Shown here: positions 7,740 to 15,614 of the stretch, one piece after another
Layout: every line of letters begins with the position of its first letter
Position numbering within the stretch: the first letter of the stretch is position 1
Translations under genes and position numbers: made by a program
DNA from: Ruminococcus flavefaciens MA2007
Lineage (GTDB): Bacteria > Bacillota > Clostridia > Oscillospirales > Ruminococcaceae
Direction: 5' to 3'
NCBI RefSeq assembly: GCF_000621845.1
Contig: NZ_KK211354.1
Span: forward strand, 148,733 to 212,732
Length of the DNA stretch: 64,000 bases
The notes under the pieces: model-generated
Told to the model about the DNA's origin: nothing
Databases searched by the model: none
What the model saw: only the letters and a program-made list of their open reading frames with translations

Positions 7740-8777
7740 ATGTCTTTCTGGGTAGTAAATCTCATAACTGCACTTTTATCATTCGTTATTGCAGGAGTTT
7801 CGGGTATTTTTCTTGTTCCGTTCCTGCATAAGATCAAATTCGGTCAGCCGATAAAGACTGTGGACGGTCCGAAATGGCACGAGAAGAAGCAGGGAACTCC
7901 TACAATGGGCGGTTTCATGTTCATAATCTCAACTGTCCTGACCTCAATTGCAGGCTATTGGATATACAGGTGGAAAACAGGGATCGACACAACGGATAAG
8001 GCGAGCTTCAAGCCCTTTTATCTGCTGCTGGCGGTAGTTCTCTTCTCTGTAGCATTCGGCGTTATCGGTTTTATCGACGACTATACAAAGGTTGCCAGAA
8101 AGAACAACGACGGACTTACTCCGTGGCAGAAGATAGCTATCCAGCTTGTGGTATCAGTTGGATTCCTTGCTGCCATACACTTCTTCGGTGACGGTGCTAC
8201 AAGTATCGACCTCGGCTTCTGGAGAAGCCCCTCACTGGGAATATTCTATTATATATTGATGATACCTGTGATTATTTACCTCACAAATGCGGTAAACCTC
8301 ACAGACGGCGTGGACGGTCTCTGCGGCTCGGTAACATTCGTGGCAATGCTGATATTCACAGTATGCTGCTCTATCCTCAAGCAGAATGAGATGACCTGCT
8401 TCACAATGGCTCTTGCAGGCGGCTGTCTGGGATTCCTTCTCTGGAACCTCAACCCTGCAAAGTGCTTCATGGGCGATACGGGCTCTATGTTCCTCGGCGC
8501 AGCCGTAACAGGCATGGGACTTATCCTCCACAAGCACCTGCTGCTTCTCCTTGTTGCTCTCGTGTACATTATCGAGGCGCTTTCTGTTGTTATACAGGTC
8601 AGCTATTTCAAGTACACAAAGAAGAAGTACGGAGAGGGCAGACGTATATTCAAGATGACTCCTATTCACCACCACTTTGAAATGAGCGGATTCAGCGAGT
8701 ACAAGATAGTGATAACTTTTTCGCTCTTCGGCATTATTTTCGGAGTTCTGGGCATAATTACACTGTTAGTTTTCTGA
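7740..8777 (+). CDS. mraY: Phospho-MurNAc-pentapeptide transferase
   Basis: A 345-residue polytopic membrane enzyme that transfers phospho-MurNAc-pentapeptide to undecaprenyl phosphate, making lipid I. Diagnostic motifs are TPTMGGF (about residue 53), FIDDYTKV (about 110), NAVNLTDGVDGL (about 182-193, carrying the catalytic Asp pair) and FMGDTGSM plus the histidine motif PIHHHFEMSG (about 303-312). About ten hydrophobic segments are visible. It lies 25 bases after murE and directly before ftsW, with TGGAG upstream as the ribosome-binding site, so it is co-transcribed in the dcw operon. Confidence 0.97.
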   Translation: MSFWVVNLITALLSFVIAGVSGIFLVPFLHKIKFGQPIKTVDGPKWHEKKQGTPTMGGFMFIISTVLTSIAGYWIYRWKTGIDTTDKASFKPFYLLLAVVLFSVAFGVIGFIDDYTKVARKNNDGLTPWQKIAIQLVVSVGFLAAIHFFGDGATSIDLGFWRSPSLGIFYYILMIPVIIYLTNAVNLTDGVDGLCGSVTFVAMLIFTVCCSILKQNEMTCFTMALAGGCLGFLLWNLNPAKCFMGDTGSMFLGAAVTGMGLILHKHLLLLLVALVYIIEALSVVIQVSYFKYTKKKYGEGRRIFKMTPIHHHFEMSGFSEYKIVITFSLFGIIFGVLGIITLLVF

Positions 8778-8801
8778 ATCACATATATTTAAGGAGAAAA
8801 A

Positions 8802-10082
8802 ATGGCGTCAAGCAATTCACAGACACAAAGCCGCTTTGCCAAGTATAATCCCTTTTCGGGAGGCAGGCGCGGAGACCTGAGCCTTTCGTTCTTCGCTTAT
8901 GTTATGATCTTGCTGGTCGTGGGTATCGTAATGATGTCCTCGGCAAGCTATGCATGGGCATACAGCGAGCACGGCGGCGACGGTCTGTTTTATGCAAAAA
9001 AACAAGCGAAAAATGCCTTAGTCGGCTTTGCCGCTATGCTTTTTTTTATGAAAATGGACTATCACAACTTCAAGAACCTGAAGCTGCCCGTACTTAAAAA
9101 GCTTAACATAGCAAGCCTTATGTATATCGTCGGCGCAGTACTGCTGATAGCCGTTCTTTTTATCGGTAACGACGAGGGCGGTACTATGGGCGCACGACGC
9201 TGGATAGACATCGGACCTCTGAACCTACAGCCCTCCGAGGTGGCGAAGCTGGCACTCATCATCTTTTTTGCCTACAGCATGGAGCGCGACGGCAAGAATA
9301 TGAACACCTTCAAGACAGGTATCCTCAAATATTCGATGATACTGGGCTTGTATGTGCTGCTCATCGGTCTTGAGAAGCATATCTCGGGTATTATCCTTAT
9401 CAGCACTATCGCCGTAGCTATGATACTCTGCGGCGGCGTCAACAAGAAGCATTTCATCGGTCTCGGAGCGGCAGTTCTCGGACTGGCGATAGCCTATATT
9501 TCATGGCAGGCACAGGTCCCCGACAGCTACGTTGCGGTACGTATAAAGTCATGGAAGGATCCCTTTGCCGATAAGCTCAACGATACATGGCAGACCGCAA
9601 ACTCACTTATCGCTATCGGCTCGGGCGGACTTTTCGGTCTTGGTCTGGGAAACTCCCGTCAGAAGTACCTCTACCTCCCTGAGACAAAGAACGACTTCGT
9701 TTTCCCCATTGTCTGCGAGGAGCTTGGCTTCGCAGGAGCTCTTGCTATCATAATCGTATTCTTCCTTCTTATTGTTGAAGGCTATTCTATCGCAGTCCGC
9801 TGCAAGGACCGCTTCGGTATGCTCATCGCAGTCGGCATAACCACTCAGATAGGCATACAGACTGTCCTCAACCTTGCCGTTGTAAGCAATCTGATACCGA
9901 ATACAGGTATCAGCCTGCCGTTTTTCAGCTACGGCGGAACGGCGCTTATCATGCAGCTGGCGGAAATGGGTATCATGCTGAATATTTCTCAGCACAGGTA
10001 TTATCCCGACGAAGCGCCCAAACAGAAAAAGACTAAGAATGCGGCTCAGAGCAGTCCCAAGGCAGAGCCGAAAGGAGCATAA
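8802..10082 (+). CDS. ftsW: SEDS-family peptidoglycan polymerase FtsW
   Basis: A 426-residue polytopic SEDS protein, a lipid-II glycosyltransferase that partners with the septal class B PBP. The N-terminal 25 residues are cytoplasmic and polar, followed by about ten transmembrane segments. Characteristic motifs include GARRWIDIGPLNLQPSEVAKL (from about residue 128), the region around WKDPF, an extracellular catalytic-loop region ending in KNDFVFPIVCEELGF, and NTGISLPFFSYGGT near residue 365. The C-terminal tail is Lys/Gln-rich and cytoplasmic. The position mraY-ftsW-murG supports FtsW rather than RodA. AAGGAG is present upstream of the ATG; murG begins 3 bases after the stop. Confidence 0.95.
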   Translation: MASSNSQTQSRFAKYNPFSGGRRGDLSLSFFAYVMILLVVGIVMMSSASYAWAYSEHGGDGLFYAKKQAKNALVGFAAMLFFMKMDYHNFKNLKLPVLKKLNIASLMYIVGAVLLIAVLFIGNDEGGTMGARRWIDIGPLNLQPSEVAKLALIIFFAYSMERDGKNMNTFKTGILKYSMILGLYVLLIGLEKHISGIILISTIAVAMILCGGVNKKHFIGLGAAVLGLAIAYISWQAQVPDSYVAVRIKSWKDPFADKLNDTWQTANSLIAIGSGGLFGLGLGNSRQKYLYLPETKNDFVFPIVCEELGFAGALAIIIVFFLLIVEGYSIAVRCKDRFGMLIAVGITTQIGIQTVLNLAVVSNLIPNTGISLPFFSYGGTALIMQLAEMGIMLNISQHRYYPDEAPKQKKTKNAAQSSPKAEPKGA

Positions 10083-10084
10083 GT

Positions 10085-11215
10085 ATGAGAGTTCTCATTG
10101 CCTGCGGAGGCACAGGCGGTCATATAAATCCGGGGCTTGCCATTGCTGATATCATAAAGAGCAAGTATCCCGACGCGGAGTTCCTATTTGCAGGCACTCC
10201 TAAGGGCATGGAAGCAAAGCTGGTCCCTGCGGCAGGCTACAAGCTTGAAACTATCAAGGTGGCAGGCTTCCAAAGAAAGATATCCCTTGAAAATATCGGC
10301 AGGAACGCCAAGGCAGTGGCTTACCTTGTTACCTCGGGTTCAAGAGCAAAGCAGATAATAGAGGGCTTCAAGCCCGATATCGCTATCGGTACAGGCGGCT
10401 ATGCGGCAGGTCCTGTGATACGCAAGGCTGCAAGAATGGGCATACCTACCGCTATCCATGAGCAGAATGCCTATCCGGGCGTAACGAATAAGCTCCTCTC
10501 GAAAGAGGTGGACTACGTTATGCTCACAGTTAAAGAGGCTCTCAAGTTCATGGACGAGAGCAAGTTCGAGCACAGCGTTACGGGACTTCCCGTAAGAAGC
10601 AATATCAACACCATGAGCCGCGAGGAGGCACGAAAGAAGCTGGGCTTTGACGACAGTTTCACTATACTTTCATTCGGCGGCAGTCTCGGTGCAGGCTGTA
10701 TTAACGAGACCATGACCGAGGTCATCAAGTGGCACACAGGTAAAAAGCTTAATATAAACCATATCCACGGCTACGGCGGCATGGGAAAGGAGACCTTCCC
10801 GCAGGCTATGAAAGCCGCAGGCATACCGCTGAAATCCGACAGGCTTCGCATTACCGAGTACATAAACGATATGGACGTTTGTCTTGCGGCGGCTGACCTT
10901 GTTATCTGCCGCTCGGGAGCTTCCACACTGGCGGAGCTTGAAGCCGCAGGCAAGGCTTCGATACTTATCCCGTCGCCTATCGTTGCAGGAAATCACCAGT
11001 ATCACAATGCAATGGTTCTCGGCAACGCAGGAGCTGCTGTAGTTATTGAGCAGAAAGACGTTACCAACGAGCGCATGATAGCCGAGATAGAAAAGCTCTA
11101 CGGTGACAGCGCAAAAGTAAAGTCCATGTCCGAAAGTGCGGCAAAGCTGCATCTTACGGATACAAATGAACGCATACTTGCGGTAATTGAGAAATTACTT
11201 GCAAAAAACAAATGA
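10085..11215 (+). CDS. murG: UDP-GlcNAc:lipid I N-acetylglucosaminyltransferase
   Basis: A 376-residue GT28 enzyme that converts lipid I to lipid II on the inner face of the membrane. The N-terminal glycine-rich loop ACGGTGGHINPGL (about residues 6-18) binds the acceptor phosphates. HEQNAYPG is the family motif near 125. The C-terminal UDP-GlcNAc-binding domain has SFGGSLGA (about 197), CRSGASTLAELEAAG (about 279-293) and PSPIVAGNHQYHNA. The gene starts 3 bases after ftsW with the GGAG of GAAAGGAGC serving as ribosome-binding site. A fold-back repeat follows before murA. Confidence 0.97.
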   Translation: MRVLIACGGTGGHINPGLAIADIIKSKYPDAEFLFAGTPKGMEAKLVPAAGYKLETIKVAGFQRKISLENIGRNAKAVAYLVTSGSRAKQIIEGFKPDIAIGTGGYAAGPVIRKAARMGIPTAIHEQNAYPGVTNKLLSKEVDYVMLTVKEALKFMDESKFEHSVTGLPVRSNINTMSREEARKKLGFDDSFTILSFGGSLGAGCINETMTEVIKWHTGKKLNINHIHGYGGMGKETFPQAMKAAGIPLKSDRLRITEYINDMDVCLAAADLVICRSGASTLAELEAAGKASILIPSPIVAGNHQYHNAMVLGNAGAAVVIEQKDVTNERMIAEIEKLYGDSAKVKSMSESAAKLHLTDTNERILAVIEKLLAKNK

Positions 11216-11221
11216 ATCAAA

Positions 11222-11339
11222 GTTGAGAGTTAAGAATTGAGAGTTGAAAGTTATGGTGTCGTCTGCGACGACAAAATTTAAATAATGTGAGCGAAACGAA
11301 CACATCAACTCTCAACTCTACACTCTCAACTCTCAACTG
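11222..11339. repeat. Fold-back repeat of GAGAGTTGA units
   Basis: The left arm GTTGAGAGTTAAGAATTGAG and the right arm, ending TCAACTCTCAACTC-type repeats, are inverted copies of about 26-33 bp made of roughly 10-base GAGAGTTGA units. Between them lies a second palindrome, TGTCGTCTGCGACGACA. No ORF is present. It looks like a small non-coding intergenic repeat that interrupts the murG-murA spacing. Confidence 0.7.
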
Positions 11340-11404
11340 TAAATCATTTTTGTAACATATCTCTCATTTGAAGCATACTATACATAAAAATGCTGTGAGG
11401 TGGT

Positions 11405-12667
11405 ATGATGCAGAAATTTGTAATTACAGGCGGCAGACGCCTTTGCGGTGAGCTTGCCCTACAGGGCAGCAAAAACAGCTCCCTGCCAATAATGGCGGCG
11501 GCGCTCCTGTGCTGCGGCGATTGTACGCTGCACAGCTGTCCCAAGCTTACCGACGTTTATGCAGCCGCAAGGATACTCAACTGTGTGGGCTGCAAATGCA
11601 GCTTTGAGGGCAATACCGCGGTGATAAACTCCGAAAACATCGGAAGTACCGAGATATCCGAGGAGCTCATGCGTGAAATGCGCTCGTCCATAATCTTTAT
11701 GGGAGCTATGCTTGGCAGGGCAGGAGAATGTACTGTCAGCGTCCCGGGGGGCTGCGAACTGGGACCTCGTCCCATAGATATGCACCTTGCCGCTCTCAGA
11801 AAAATGGGAGTGGATATCCGCGAAAGCGGCGGCAGTATCATCTGCAAGGCTCCTTCGGGCAGAGCAAAGGGAGCTAAGATATCCCTTGCGTTCCCGTCGG
11901 TGGGAGCTACCGAAAATATCATACTCTGCGCGGTTACGGCAGACGGTGAGACCGTCATAAACAATGCCGCCCGTGAGCCCGAGATATGCGACCTCTGCGG
12001 CTTTCTGCGAAGCTGCGGCGCTGACATATCAGGGGACGGCGAAAGCCGTATCATAATCAACGGAAAAAAACAGCTTCACGGCTGTGAATATACAATAATG
12101 CCCGACAGGATAGTCTGTGCGACCTATCTTTCAATGGTGGCGGCGACAAAGGGCGAGCTTATACTTACAAATGCCTGCGTTCCCGAAACAGAGCCTTTTT
12201 TATCGGTTCTGGAGCAGACGGGGTGCAGTATTTATACATCTGAAAAGAAAATATACCTTCGCAGCGGTTCGCGGCTGAGAGCCGTCAGAGACAGGATAAG
12301 GACCATGCCCCACCCGGGCTTTCCCACTGACGCTCAGGCTGTGCTAATGGCTGCGCTTTGTGTTGCTGACGGCACCAGCGTTTTCGAGGAGAATATCTTC
12401 GACTGCCGCTATCGTCATGCCGACGCTCTGGTAAAAATGGGCGCGGATATACAGGTGCTGGGCAAGGTGGCTGTCATAAAAGGCAGGGAAGGCCTCCACG
12501 GGGCAAACGTTGAGGCTACAGACCTGCGGGGCGGTGCAGCTATGGTCATCGCGGCTCTCTGTGCAGAGGGGAGTTCCGAGATAAGCCGTATCTGCCACAT
12601 TGACAGAGGATATGAAAAAATGGAAGAAGCCGTAGGACTTCTCGGCGGAGCTATGCGCCGCGTCTGA
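11405..12667 (+). CDS. murA: UDP-N-acetylglucosamine 1-carboxyvinyltransferase
   Basis: A 420-residue enolpyruvyl transferase for the first committed step of peptidoglycan synthesis (PEP plus UDP-GlcNAc). GSKNSSLPIMAA (about residues 19-30) carries the conserved Lys-Asn pair. The catalytic cysteine loop PGGCELGPRPIDMH (about 116-129) is intact, and HPGFPTDAQA (about 303-312) and DLRGGAAMVIAAL near 380 match the family. The cysteine predicts the fosfomycin-sensitive type. It sits between murG and ftsQ, where other Firmicutes often have murA or murB. GAGGTGG precedes the ATG; the doublet ATGATG leaves a one-codon uncertainty. Confidence 0.95.
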   Translation: MMQKFVITGGRRLCGELALQGSKNSSLPIMAAALLCCGDCTLHSCPKLTDVYAAARILNCVGCKCSFEGNTAVINSENIGSTEISEELMREMRSSIIFMGAMLGRAGECTVSVPGGCELGPRPIDMHLAALRKMGVDIRESGGSIICKAPSGRAKGAKISLAFPSVGATENIILCAVTADGETVINNAAREPEICDLCGFLRSCGADISGDGESRIIINGKKQLHGCEYTIMPDRIVCATYLSMVAATKGELILTNACVPETEPFLSVLEQTGCSIYTSEKKIYLRSGSRLRAVRDRIRTMPHPGFPTDAQAVLMAALCVADGTSVFEENIFDCRYRHADALVKMGADIQVLGKVAVIKGREGLHGANVEATDLRGGAAMVIAALCAEGSSEISRICHIDRGYEKMEEAVGLLGGAMRRV

Positions 12668-12690
12668 GGCGGAAGGAATCAGGAGAAAAT

Positions 12691-13821
12691 ATGAAAGACG
12701 TCGAAAAAACAAATGTGGAGAGGCAGAACAGCCGCAAGCGTATCAGACGCCGCAAACGTATGATGAATGTTTACGGTCTTGTAGTGCTTCTGCTGGTGCT
12801 TACTGCGGGTATAACCATAAGCTATACGTTCTTGTTCAATATAAATGAGATACGTGTGGCAGGTCAGTCGGATATGTATTCCGCTGAGGAGATAGTTGCG
12901 GCTTCGGGCATCAACAAGGGAGACAATCTGCTGAGGCTTGACTGCGAAAAGAGCGAGCAGATGATACTTGACTCGCTTCTCTACGTTGAGACAGCAAAGG
13001 TGGACAGAGACTTCCCGTCATCGCTGGATATCACAGTAACAAAGTGCATACCTGCATTTAATGTCAATTACGGCGAGGGAACACTTCTTGTCAGCAAAAA
13101 GGGCAAGATACTGGCTGATAACGGCTTCATAACCGACGGACTTCCTATTATATACGGCTTTGATCCTGCAGATCATACTCCCGGTAAGGCTGCCGCTTCG
13201 GAAAACGAGCACAAGAACGACGCCTTCCATGAGCTTATATCAAGCATGACTGCCAAGAACGACAACAGTATAATGACCGTTGATATGAGCGACGAACACG
13301 CTATCATAGTAAACTACAAGAACGGCATGATATTCAAAATGGGCAACTGGAACGACGTTGAATACAAGCTGAATCTTGCCGATACTGTAATGCAGGACGA
13401 GACAGTCAAGGGCAAAAAGGGCTATCTGACTATGATAGGCACCAAGCAGTGCAGCTTCAGAACCAGCGACGGTCCTGTGGCAGTGCCCGGTGCGGAGGAG
13501 GCTACAACTCAGCCTATGACCGACGAGTACGGTTTCCCTGTGATAAAGAGCGAGCACGATCCGAAGCAGGAGGAAATGCTCAACGATTTCAATAATAACC
13601 GTGCTACTACAGAGCCGACTACAGCCGCACAGCAGTGGACAGACAACAGCGTATATAACGACGGAAGTCAGTGGAGCGACAACAGCTATCAGCAGGATAA
13701 CCAGTGGACTGATAACAGCCAGTGGACTGCCGATAACAGCTGGACCGACCAGAGCACTCAGTGGTCTGACAACAGCGGAGATACAGCAAATTATGACAGC
13801 AATTCTGTAAATCAGTGGTAA
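12691..13821 (+). CDS. ftsQ: FtsQ/DivIB-like divisome protein with a repetitive Gln-Trp-rich tail
   Basis: A 376-residue bitopic protein. A very basic cytoplasmic N-terminus (to about residue 26) precedes one transmembrane segment (about 28-48). A POTRA domain begins with INEIRVAGQSDMYSAEEIV and continues through DRDFPSSLDITVTKCIPAF. A beta domain follows to about 270. This matches FtsQ/DivIB, which holds FtsL/DivIC in the divisome. The C-terminal 75 residues are unusual: five near-repeats of QW(T/S)DNS separated by a few residues, preceded by a Thr-rich linker. The N-terminus to about 270 is of normal length, so the tail is an addition. It lies between murA and ftsZ, 24 bases after murA. Confidence 0.85.
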   Translation: MKDVEKTNVERQNSRKRIRRRKRMMNVYGLVVLLLVLTAGITISYTFLFNINEIRVAGQSDMYSAEEIVAASGINKGDNLLRLDCEKSEQMILDSLLYVETAKVDRDFPSSLDITVTKCIPAFNVNYGEGTLLVSKKGKILADNGFITDGLPIIYGFDPADHTPGKAAASENEHKNDAFHELISSMTAKNDNSIMTVDMSDEHAIIVNYKNGMIFKMGNWNDVEYKLNLADTVMQDETVKGKKGYLTMIGTKQCSFRTSDGPVAVPGAEEATTQPMTDEYGFPVIKSEHDPKQEEMLNDFNNNRATTEPTTAAQQWTDNSVYNDGSQWSDNSYQQDNQWTDNSQWTADNSWTDQSTQWSDNSGDTANYDSNSVNQW

Positions 13822-13908
13822 ACGGCTCTTAATGAGTGTAAAAAAACATGAGAATTTACCGCCTGTTATTGTTTATTTCGCTGAAAATAAAAAATGTTTT
13901 ATTAGGAC

Positions 13909-13937
13909 TTGAAAAAATCATGCCATTATGCTAAAAT
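13909..13937 (+). promoter_or_regulatory. ftsZ promoter (sigma-A type, extended -10)
   Basis: TTGAAA (13909-13914) and TAAAAT (13932-13937) are 17 bp apart, with TGC immediately before the -10 as an extended element. The leader to the ftsZ start is about 65 bases. This suggests that ftsZ is transcribed on its own as well as from upstream. Confidence 0.7.
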
Positions 13938-14009
13938 ATAAAGTGTATTTATAGGCTAATATATAAATTTGATAAATTAAGGATAATTTAAATAGTAGGA
14001 GGAGTTCAA

Positions 14010-15161
14010 ATGTCAGATTTCAATTATGAGGAAACACTCGAACCCGATGTTAATATAAAGGTCATCGGTGTCGGCGGCGGCGGCGGAAACGCTGTAAACT
14101 GCATGGTAGATTCGGGTGTCAATAATATAGAGTATATCGCTATAAACACAGACGCCAAGGCTCTCAACAAGTCAAAGGCTACTACAAGAATACCGATCGG
14201 TGCTAAGCTCACAAAGGGCAGAGGCGCCGGAAACAAGCCTGAGATCGGTCAGCGCAGTGCTGAAGAGAACCGCGACGAGATCGAGACACACCTCAAGGGT
14301 GCTGATATGATCTTCATCACAGCCGGCATGGGCGGCGGTACAGGTACAGGAGCTGCTCCTGTAGTTGCTAAGATCGCTAAGGAAATGGATATCCTTACTG
14401 TTGCTGTTGTTACAAAGCCTTTCCTCTTCGAGAGAGAGCAGAAAATGGCACAGGCTGAAAGAGGTATCGCAGAGCTCAGAAAGTATGTTGATTCTCTTAT
14501 CGTTATCCCTAACGAGAGACTTCTCGTTGGTCTCGATAAGCCACTTACAATGCTCCAGTCATTCGCACTTTCAGATGACGTGCTCAAGACAGGTGTAAAG
14601 AGCATCTCTGATCTTATCGTAGAAGAGGGCTACATAAACCTCGACTTCGCAGACGTTTCAACTATCATGAGAAACGCAGGCTATGCTCACATGGCTATCG
14701 GTCACGGTACAGGCAAGGACAAGGCAAGAGACGCAGCAAACGCTGTTATCTCCAGCCCGCTTCTCGAAACATCTATCTCGGGTGCTAAGAGACTCCTTAT
14801 CAATATCGCAATGTCAGAGGATATTCTTTCTTCCGATGTTGACGCAGCTACAAAGATGATCACAGATACAGCTGCTGACGGTGTTGAGTTCATCTTCGGT
14901 ACAGCATTCAAGGAAGATATGCAGGACGAGATGACTATCACTGTTATCGCTGCAGGCTTCGACGATATGGACGCTGCAAACGACGCTGCTGTTGAGGGAG
15001 CTTCAGTTGAGAATCCTGAGGACGAGATAATCCCTATAGACAATCCTCTTATTGACGGACTTGGCTTCGGCGCACCAAGCGCATCAAGCGCACCTGCAAA
15101 GCCTGCTGCTTCAAATCAGGATTACGACCTTGACGACATCTTCAAGATGCTCGGCAACTAA
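14010..15161 (+). CDS. ftsZ: Cell division GTPase FtsZ
   Basis: A 383-residue tubulin homologue that forms the Z ring. The GTP-binding motif [13 protein letters not shown] (about residues 107-119) and the N-terminal [13 protein letters not shown] (about 21-33) are intact, and [11 protein letters not shown] with its catalytic T7-loop Asp lies near 210. The C-terminal linker is acidic and Ala/Ser-rich, and the extreme tail [13 protein letters not shown] is the conserved peptide that in other bacteria binds FtsA/SepF. AGGAGGAG lies 8 bases before the ATG. ftsA is not next door, so membrane tethering must rely on other proteins. Confidence 0.98.
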   Translation: MSDFNYEETLEPDVNIKVIGVGGGGGNAVNCMVDSGVNNIEYIAINTDAKALNKSKATTRIPIGAKLTKGRGAGNKPEIGQRSAEENRDEIETHLKGADMIFITAGMGGGTGTGAAPVVAKIAKEMDILTVAVVTKPFLFEREQKMAQAERGIAELRKYVDSLIVIPNERLLVGLDKPLTMLQSFALSDDVLKTGVKSISDLIVEEGYINLDFADVSTIMRNAGYAHMAIGHGTGKDKARDAANAVISSPLLETSISGAKRLLINIAMSEDILSSDVDAATKMITDTAADGVEFIFGTAFKEDMQDEMTITVIAAGFDDMDAANDAAVEGASVENPEDEIIPIDNPLIDGLGFGAPSASSAPAKPAASNQDYDLDDIFKMLGN

Positions 15162-15171
15162 TAAGAAAATG

Positions 15172-15196
15172 AGCGGCTCGAATGAGCCGCTTTTTT
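15172..15196 (+). terminator. Intrinsic terminator after ftsZ
   Basis: AGCGGCTC (15172-15179) pairs with GAGCCGCT (15184-15191) around GAAT, followed by a T run. Confidence 0.9.
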
Positions 15197-15219
15197 ATTT
15201 GAGCATGAATATGCTCCTG

Positions 15220-15253
15220 AGCCCGAGGACAGTCCTCGGGCTTTGGCTTTTTA
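15220..15253 (+). terminator. Second terminator-like hairpin after ftsZ
   Basis: AGCCCGAGG (15220-15228) pairs with CCTCGGGCT (15234-15242), followed by TTGGCTTTTTA. A small GAGCAT/ATGCTC hairpin lies between it and the first terminator, giving three hairpins in a row. From 15254 to 15430 the sequence is A/T-rich and I see no gene in it. Confidence 0.65.
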
Positions 15254-15430
15254 TAAAAATGCACAAATCCATATTTCGTATAGCATTTGTGTTTACAAAT
15301 TGTAACTATTTACATTAATATAACGTATTAAGCTAAAGGAATTGACTGTAAATTTAACACGTAGTATATTTTAAAGCAATTTTATAGTAATTTGCACTAA
15401 AATCAATCCAAATTTTCTACATTTCAATAG

Positions 15431-15459
15431 TTGAAATAATATAATTATTATGATATAAT
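15431..15459 (+). promoter_or_regulatory. Promoter of the DivIVA-like gene
   Basis: TTGAAA (15431-15436), a 17-bp spacer and TATAAT (15454-15459), with TGA just before the -10. The untranslated leader is about 150 bases. It contains a CCTCG/CGAGG hairpin (15583-15600) ending next to the ribosome-binding region, which could affect translation. Confidence 0.75.
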
Positions 15460-15614
15460 TTATATAAGGCAAAATCATCAGAACCTGTATTCATGGACTG
15501 TGAAGGCTTTTTTATATGCAATATCACCAAAGCGGAACCTTCACCGAATCTGAATATGGGTTCTTATTCCTTAATTTTTTACCTCGGTATCAATCGAGGG
15601 GAATGGAGAGTACC

